Shown: one piece after another, positions 11,861 through 15,437 of the stretch | Layout of the letters: each line of letters begins with the position of its first letter | Position numbering within the stretch: position 1 is the first letter of the stretch | NCBI GenBank assembly: GCA_018716795.1 | Contig: DVJK01000028.1 | Location: forward strand, 1-15,437 | DNA length: 15,437 nt | Reading direction: 5' to 3' | From: Candidatus Scatomorpha merdipullorum | GTDB lineage: Bacteria > Bacillota > Clostridia > Oscillospirales > Oscillospiraceae | Position numbers and translations under genes: made by a program | Notes under the pieces: model-generated | What the model saw: the letters and a program-made list of their open reading frames with translations, nothing else | What the model was told of the DNA's origin: nothing | Database searches by the model: none

Positions 11861-12562
11861 ATGGAAGAAATACTCGCTTCCGGCCTCGCGGAGCTGGGCC
11901 TTGCCGCGCCGGAGGGCGCGCTTGGGCGCTTCCGGGCCTATTACGAACACCTGACGGAGCGCAACGCGGTCATGGACCTCACCGCCATAACGGGCGAGGA
12001 GAACACGGCCCGGCTGCACTTCCTCGACTGCTGCGCGCTTTTGAACGCGGCGGATTTCGCGGGTGCGGAGGTCATAGACGTCGGCTCCGGCGCGGGCTTC
12101 CCGGGCCTGCCGCTCAAGCTGATGTCGCCCTCCTCGCGCGTGACGCTGCTCGACAGCCAGAGGAAGCGCGCGGACTTCACCGCCGGGTGCATAGAGCGCC
12201 TGGGCCTCGAGGGCATAGAGAGCGTCTGTATGCGCGCCGAGGAGACGCCGCGGGAGATGCGCGAGCGCTATGACATCGCGGTCTCGCGCGCCGTGGCGCG
12301 GCTCAACCTGCTGCTCGAGCTCTGCCTGCCCTTTGTGCGCTCGGGCGGGGTGTTCCTGGCCATGAAGGGCCCGGACTGCGCCGGCGAGATATCCGAGGCC
12401 GCGAACGCCGCCGGCCAGCTCGGCGGACGGGTGCGCGAGCTGCGGCGCTATACCATACCCGGCACGGACGTGAGCCACGCCGTCGTGATAGTCGACAAGC
12501 TCAGCCCCACGCCGCCGCAGTATCCGCGCCGCTGGGCGCGCATGCTCAAAAAACCGCTTTAA
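11861..12562 (+). CDS. rsmG: 16S rRNA m7G527 methyltransferase RsmG (GidB)
   Basis: RsmG uses S-adenosylmethionine to methylate N7 of G527 in 16S rRNA within the 30S subunit. Its loss gives low-level streptomycin resistance in many bacteria. The 233-residue product shows LTERNAVMDLTAITGEEN near the N-terminus, the SAM-binding VIDVGSGAGFPGLPL (about 77-91), LLDSQRKRADF and YDIAVSRAVARLNLLLEL. The start is ATG 11861, with GGTGATG just upstream. A frame open to 11789 would read through the preceding terminator. It is usually found near the replication origin with mnmG, which is absent here. The GH13 gene follows after 15 bases and is probably cotranscribed. Confidence 0.93.
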   Translation: MEEILASGLAELGLAAPEGALGRFRAYYEHLTERNAVMDLTAITGEENTARLHFLDCCALLNAADFAGAEVIDVGSGAGFPGLPLKLMSPSSRVTLLDSQRKRADFTAGCIERLGLEGIESVCMRAEETPREMRERYDIAVSRAVARLNLLLELCLPFVRSGGVFLAMKGPDCAGEISEAANAAGQLGGRVRELRRYTIPGTDVSHAVVIVDKLSPTPPQYPRRWARMLKKPL

Positions 12563-12577
12563 TTCCGGAGGAACGCC

Positions 12578-13888
12578 ATGTGGTATAATGACAGCGTATT
12601 TTATCAGATATATCCCCTGGGCCTCTGCGGCGCGCCGGAGGAGAACGACGGCGTGCAGGCCCACCGCATTTTGAAGCTCGCGGACTGGGCGGAGCACATA
12701 GAGCGCCTTGGCTGCGGCGCGCTGCTTCTAAACCCCGTCTTCGAGAGCGACCGCCACGGCTACGACACCCGCGACTACCGCCGCGTCGACTGCCGCCTCG
12801 GCACGAACGAGGACTTAAAGGCCGTCGTTGAGGCCTTTCACGCGCGGGGCGTCCGCGTCGTGCTCGACGGCGTCTTCAATCACGTCGGCCGCGGCTTCTG
12901 GGCCTTCCGCGACGTGCGGGAGAGGAAGTGGGATTCGCCCTATAAGGACTGGTTTCGCATAAGCTTCGACGGCAACTCGAACTATAATGACGGCTTCTGG
13001 TACGAGGGCTGGGAGGGGCACTACGAGCTCGTGAAGCTCAACCTGCAAAATCCCGCCGTCGTCGATTATCTGCTCGACACCGTGCGCTTCTGGGTCGAGG
13101 AGTTCGGCATAGACGGCCTGCGCCTCGACGTGGCCTACTGCCTCGACGAGGGCTTCCTCCGCCGCCTGCGCGGGTTCTGCGACGGCCTCAAGGCCGATTT
13201 CTTCCTCGTCGGCGAGACGCTGCACGGCGACTATAAGCGCTGGGCGGGCGAGGGTAAATGCCACTCCTGCACGAATTACGAGTGCTACAAGGGCCTCTAC
13301 TCCAGCCTCAACGACATGAACCTCTTCGAGATTGGCCACAGCCTCCGCCGCCAGTTCGGCTCCGAGCCCTGGGCGCTCTACCGCGGGATGAGCCTCATGA
13401 GCTTCGTGGACAATCACGACGTCACCCGCGCGGCGAGCGTGCTCAAAAATGCGGAGCACCTGCCTGTGATATACGGCCTGCTCTTCGCCATGCCGGGCAT
13501 CCCCTGCGTCTACTACGGCAGCGAGTGGGGCGCGGAGGGCGAAAAGCGCTCCGGCGACGCCGCGCTCCGCCCCGCCTTTGAGAGGCCGGAGCGGAACGCC
13601 CTGACGGACGCCATAGCCGCCATGATACGCGCGCGCAGCGCGAGCCCGGCCCTGCGCGAGGGCGCTTACCGCGAGGTGCTCCTGACCAACAGGCAGTATA
13701 TTTTCGAGCGGCGGACGGAGGGCGAGCGCGTCCTCTGCGCCTTCAACGCCGACGCCGTGTCCTATACCGCCCACTTCGACGCCGGCTGCGGCCTCGCCGA
13801 GGAGCTCATAAGCGGCCAAACCCACGACTTCGGCGCCGGCAGCGAGCTTCCGCCGTACAGCGTAAAGTATTGGAAATGCGAAAGATAA
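12578..13888 (+). CDS. GH13 alpha-amylase-family glycoside hydrolase
   Basis: The 436-residue protein has no signal peptide, so it probably acts in the cytoplasm on imported maltodextrins or alpha-glucosides. It folds as a (beta/alpha)8 barrel with the four GH13 conserved regions: DGVFNHVG (about 97-104), GLRLDVAYCL with nucleophile Asp184, VGETLHG with acid/base Glu213, and FVDNHD with Asp281. A short C-terminal beta domain follows. Overall it resembles neopullulanase/cyclomaltodextrinase-type or alpha-glucosidase GH13 members, without the N-terminal domain of that group. Subfamily and substrate cannot be fixed from sequence alone. A strong GGAGG (12567-12571) is 6 bases before the ATG, and rsmG ends 15 bases upstream. 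Confidence 0.92.
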   Translation: MWYNDSVFYQIYPLGLCGAPEENDGVQAHRILKLADWAEHIERLGCGALLLNPVFESDRHGYDTRDYRRVDCRLGTNEDLKAVVEAFHARGVRVVLDGVFNHVGRGFWAFRDVRERKWDSPYKDWFRISFDGNSNYNDGFWYEGWEGHYELVKLNLQNPAVVDYLLDTVRFWVEEFGIDGLRLDVAYCLDEGFLRRLRGFCDGLKADFFLVGETLHGDYKRWAGEGKCHSCTNYECYKGLYSSLNDMNLFEIGHSLRRQFGSEPWALYRGMSLMSFVDNHDVTRAASVLKNAEHLPVIYGLLFAMPGIPCVYYGSEWGAEGEKRSGDAALRPAFERPERNALTDAIAAMIRARSASPALREGAYREVLLTNRQYIFERRTEGERVLCAFNADAVSYTAHFDAGCGLAEELISGQTHDFGAGSELPPYSVKYWKCER

Positions 13889-13917
13889 AGCGAGCTCCCC
13901 GATAGGGGAGCTCGTTT
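13888..13917 (+). terminator. Terminator of the GH13 gene (copy 1)
   Basis: The stem CGAGCTCCCC-gata-GGGGAGCTCG (13891-13914) is followed by TTT. An almost identical copy occurs at 14083-14106. Confidence 0.75.
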
Positions 13918-14081
13918 CAGGCTGTCGAAAAAACGCGCTCGCGACGGATTTCGGAGGGAAAGATATTGTGAAAGAAAACCGTCAGGGTTGTCTTTCACGT
14001 TCAATCCAAGCGTTTTTCAGAACATTTCCGTGTTCTGAAAAACGCTTTTCAGCTTGTCGAAAACTTTTTCGACAAGCTGAA
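13916..14081. repeat. Hairpin-rich non-coding module between duplicated terminators
   Basis: The left end TTCAGGCTGTCGAAAAA (13916-13932) matches the right-side stem TTCAGCTTGTCGAAAA, which forms a 16-bp hairpin (14048-14063 with 14066-14081). Other stems are GTGAAAGAAAACC / GGTTGTCTTTCAC (13968-13998, 12 of 13) and AAGCGTTTTTCAGAACA / TGTTCTGAAAAACGCTT (14008-14024 with 14031-14047, perfect 17 bp). No protein is encoded. The layout suggests a MITE-like or palindromic intergenic element. Confidence 0.6.
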
Positions 14082-14082
14082 G

Positions 14083-14109
14083 CGAGCTCCCCGATAGGGG
14101 AGCCCGTTT
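14083..14109. terminator. Duplicated terminator (copy 2), bidirectional
   Basis: CGAGCTCCCC-gata-GGGGAGCCCG, then TTT, is a direct repeat of 13891-13917 differing by one base. It also fits termination of the minus-strand membrane gene ending at 14127. Confidence 0.65.
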
Positions 14110-14126
14110 GATTTATGGGCCGCGCA

Positions 14127-14405
14127 TTATTTCGCCGCGGCCATGTCACGGCAATAGTTCACGACATTCCATATGTATACGGCGGCCATCAGCGCCATGC
14201 TGATAAGCTGCGCCCATGTAAGCGCGGCGGGCAGGAGGCCGAGGAGTATGACTGCCGCAAGGATTACCGACGCCGTCACACAGTTTACAATCCCGCACAG
14301 CGGCGCGGCGTCTTTGGTTATGTAATTGTGCGCGCACACGGCCGGCGCGCTGCCTATGGGGTTTGAAACTGTCTGCAATATGAGATAGCCGAGGCCGCCG
14401 CACAT
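14127..14405 (-). CDS. Small two-TM membrane protein, possibly 5'-truncated
   Basis: The frame is 92 codons from an ATG at 14405. The product has two clear hydrophobic segments (about residues 43-62 and 64-84) joined by a tight turn, and an N-terminal part (GYLILQTVSNPIGSAPAVCA...) that looks like the end of a further segment. No ribosome site precedes the ATG; the upstream sequence is antisense to an XRE fragment. I infer that the real 5' end may have been lost at a junction near 14400. No family was recognised. The stop is TAA at 14127, followed by a bidirectional terminator. Confidence 0.5.
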   Translation of the reverse strand: MCGGLGYLILQTVSNPIGSAPAVCAHNYITKDAAPLCGIVNCVTASVILAAVILLGLLPAALTWAQLISMALMAAVYIWNVVNYCRDMAAAK

Positions 14406-14410
14406 GTATC

Positions 14411-14488
14411 CGGAAAATCGCCCAGGCCCTCGACATGCGCCCGAGCGAGCTCGCGGAGCGTATCGAAAAAGAGACTGGCTGCGAATGA
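14411..14488 (+). pseudogene. 3' remnant of an XRE-type regulator gene
   Basis: The plus frame reads RKIAQALDMRPSELAERI, then EKETGCE and stop TGA at 14486-14488. This is typical of the last helices of an XRE/Cro-CI HTH protein (KIAxALxxxPSEL). Nothing upstream in frame resembles the rest of the domain: a stop lies at 14381-14383 and the intervening codons look random. A terminator follows at once, as expected for a real gene end. I infer a truncated, non-functional gene abutting the minus-strand membrane gene. Confidence 0.55.
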
Positions 14489-14492
14489 TAAG

Positions 14493-14516
14493 AGGCCCCG
14501 GAAGCGGGCCTTTTTG
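14493..14516 (+). terminator. Terminator after the XRE remnant
   Basis: The stem AGGCCC / GGGCCT (14493-14498, 14506-14511) is followed by TTTTTGGTTTTT. Confidence 0.6.
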
Positions 14517-14542
14517 GTTTTTGCCGTGCGGCGCGCATAAAC

Positions 14543-14576
14543 GCCCCGCCCGCGGGCCTTGCTCCGCGGGCGGGGC
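14543..14576. repeat. Perfect 13-bp GC hairpin overlapping a promoter
   Basis: GCCCCGCCCGCGG (14543-14555) and CCGCGGGCGGGGC (14564-14576) surround an 8-base loop. The GNAT -35 element (TTGCTC, 14559-14564) lies mostly in the loop. Confidence 0.55.
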
Positions 14577-14587
14577 TGTGCTACAAT
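14559..14587 (+). promoter_or_regulatory. Promoter of the GNAT gene
   Basis: TTGCTC (14559-14564), a 17-bp spacer and TACAAT (14582-14587) lie about 30 bases before the ATG. The spacer contains one arm of a strong hairpin. Confidence 0.5.
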
Positions 14588-14617
14588 GTTGGCATTAACC
14601 CGAAGGGAGAGCTGCAT

Positions 14618-15139
14618 ATGATACGCCCGGCGACGGCTGCGGATTTGGACGCGATTTGCGCGGTTTATGCTGAGATATTTGAAAAGGAGCGCGCGGGTGA
14701 GCGCTATACCCAGTGGATAGAGGGCGTCTACCCGACGCGTGAGACCGCGGAGCGCGGCGTCGGCGCGGGCACGATGTACGTGCTCGAGGAGGGCGGGCGT
14801 ATGGACGCGAGCATGATACTCAACTCCTTCCAGCCCGCGGAGTATTACGAGATGCCCTGGCTCTACCCCGCCGCGGATGAGGACGTCCTGGTCATACACA
14901 CGCTCTGCGTCTCGCCGAGGGCCTCCGGCCGCGGGCTCGGCACGCGAATGGTCGACTTCGCGTCCGGCTTCGCCCTGGGCCGCGGCATGAAGGTCATCCG
15001 CCTGGACACCAACGTCAAAAACACGCCCGCGCAGGGCTTCTATCTCCGCCATGGCTTCCGCCTCGCCGGCAGCCGCCACAGCCTCCACGAGGGCGTCCTC
15101 GACACCGAGCTCGTATATATGGAGCGGAGCCTGGCCTGA
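14618..15139 (+). CDS. GNAT-family N-acetyltransferase
   Basis: GNAT enzymes transfer an acetyl group from acetyl-CoA to an amine on a small molecule or protein. The substrate here is unknown. The 173-residue product begins MIRPATAADLDAICAVYAEI (the beta1-alpha1 start) and has the acetyl-CoA-binding loop VIHTLCVSPRASGRGLGTRM (about 91-110). It ends with the usual VIRLDTNVKNTPAQGFYLRHGFRLAGSR (split here by motif: IRLDTNVKNTPAQ, then FYLRHGFRLAG). AGGGAGA (14604-14610) lies 7 bases before the ATG. It stands alone between terminators, so it is probably a single-gene unit. Confidence 0.9.
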   Translation: MIRPATAADLDAICAVYAEIFEKERAGERYTQWIEGVYPTRETAERGVGAGTMYVLEEGGRMDASMILNSFQPAEYYEMPWLYPAADEDVLVIHTLCVSPRASGRGLGTRMVDFASGFALGRGMKVIRLDTNVKNTPAQGFYLRHGFRLAGSRHSLHEGVLDTELVYMERSLA

Positions 15140-15165
15140 AACGGCCGCGGCAGCTTAATAAAGGG

Positions 15166-15193
15166 AAAAGAGCGGCCTTCGGGCCGCTCTTTT
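15166..15193. terminator. Bidirectional terminator between the GNAT and YolD-like genes
   Basis: AAAAGAGCGGCC-ttcg-GGCCGCTCTTTT is a perfect 12-bp stem with T-runs in both directions, between two convergent genes. Confidence 0.85.
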
Positions 15194-15194
15194 G

Positions 15195-15437
15195 CTATGT
15201 CTCGACGGAGATTATATCCCCAACGGCTATCTTTGCCCCGTCCGCGAACACGAGCGCGCGCTCGAGCTCGTCTATGCGCTTGAGCGCGCCGGTGCGCGTC
15301 ATGTATGCGCCGCCTTCCTTGCGCGCGTCGGGGACGAAGTAGGTGACGCTTATTTCAGGCCGCTCGGATATATGCGCGGCAGCATCGGCGAGCTTTCGCT
15401 CCAGCTCCTCGACGGCGCTCTCGCCGAGCTCGACGCG
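15195..15437 (-). CDS. YolD-like protein, C-terminal 80 residues (5' end off window)
   Basis: The frame is open from the right edge (15437) to TAG at 15195-15197. It reads RVELGESAVEELERKL, then ERPEISVTYFVPDARKEGGAY, GALKRIDELERALVFADG and IAVGDIISVET (quoted in parts). These match the clostridial YolD-like pattern, in which an N-terminal ELD-rich helix leads to VTYFVPDxRKxGGAY and an RIDExxRxxxxxDGxxIxxxDI core. YolD-like genes often sit beside Y-family DNA polymerase (dinB/umuC) genes in Firmicutes. Such a neighbour, if present, lies outside the window. The start and N-terminus cannot be seen. Confidence 0.75.
   Translation of the reverse strand, partial: RVELGESAVEELERKLADAAAHISERPEISVTYFVPDARKEGGAYMTRTGALKRIDELERALVFADGAKIAVGDIISVET

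Noticed and set aside
12815..13825. Minus-strand open frame opposite the GH13 gene
   Set aside because: All four GH13 motifs and a strong ribosome site identify the plus strand as coding.
14354..15088. Minus-strand frame of 244 codons opposite the GNAT gene
   Set aside because: It crosses a terminator and a promoter and is antisense to a clear GNAT protein.

Overview
The window is high-GC DNA (roughly 60-65 percent by eye) with small AT-rich islands. It most likely comes from an anaerobic, spore-forming Clostridia lineage of the Oscillospiraceae type. The evidence is a SpoIIP engulfment amidase, a SleB/CwlJ-type hydrolase, a rubredoxin / reverse-type rubrerythrin / PerR-like oxidative-stress cluster, strong AGGAGG ribosome sites, sigma-A promoters with 16-18 bp spacers, and a YolD-like protein of the clostridial kind. 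I saw no tRNA, rRNA, CRISPR array, transposase or phage gene.

Region 1 (1-3.9 kb, all minus strand): two diverged copies of one uncharacterised protein family (1-951, running off the left edge, and 2859-3842) flank a compact three-gene membrane operon. That operon is a 4-TM protein, MscL with a zinc-ribbon tail, and a second 4-TM protein that looks like a paralogue of the first. A 575-bp gene-free stretch (952-1527) holds a MITE-like array of hairpins.

Region 2 (3.9-6.5 kb, plus strand): prfB (RF2, encoded without the usual programmed frameshift) is followed directly by a CapA-family metallophosphatase. The signal peptide of that protein is encoded upstream of any standard start codon. A second hairpin-rich stretch separates it from the next genes.

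Region 3 (6.5-9.0 kb, minus strand): a short XRE regulator sits next to an AT-rich island with a TTAACC palindrome, a 14-codon micro-ORF and long-range inverted repeats. It is followed by rubredoxin, reverse rubrerythrin, a Fur/PerR-type repressor with a probable operator, and a two-CBS-domain protein.

Region 4 (9.0-11.8 kb): spoIIP (minus, TTG start) is divergent from a TSCPD-domain protein (plus). An AT-rich 340-bp intergenic stretch follows, then a secreted SleB/CwlJ-type cell-wall hydrolase.

Region 5 (11.8-15.4 kb): rsmG has a promoter that overlaps the preceding terminator and is followed by a GH13 alpha-glucosidase/amylase-like gene. Next come a duplicated terminator bracketing a third hairpin module, and a possible deletion scar where a minus-strand membrane gene meets the 3' end of a plus-strand XRE gene. 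The window ends with a GNAT acetyltransferase and the 3' end of a YolD-like gene.

Most genes are ordinary housekeeping or sporulation genes. The parts that merit a second look are the MscL-centred locus with its flanking paralogue pairs, the XRE/palindrome/micro-ORF island, the capA start, the divergent-gene scar near 14.4 kb and the three hairpin modules.
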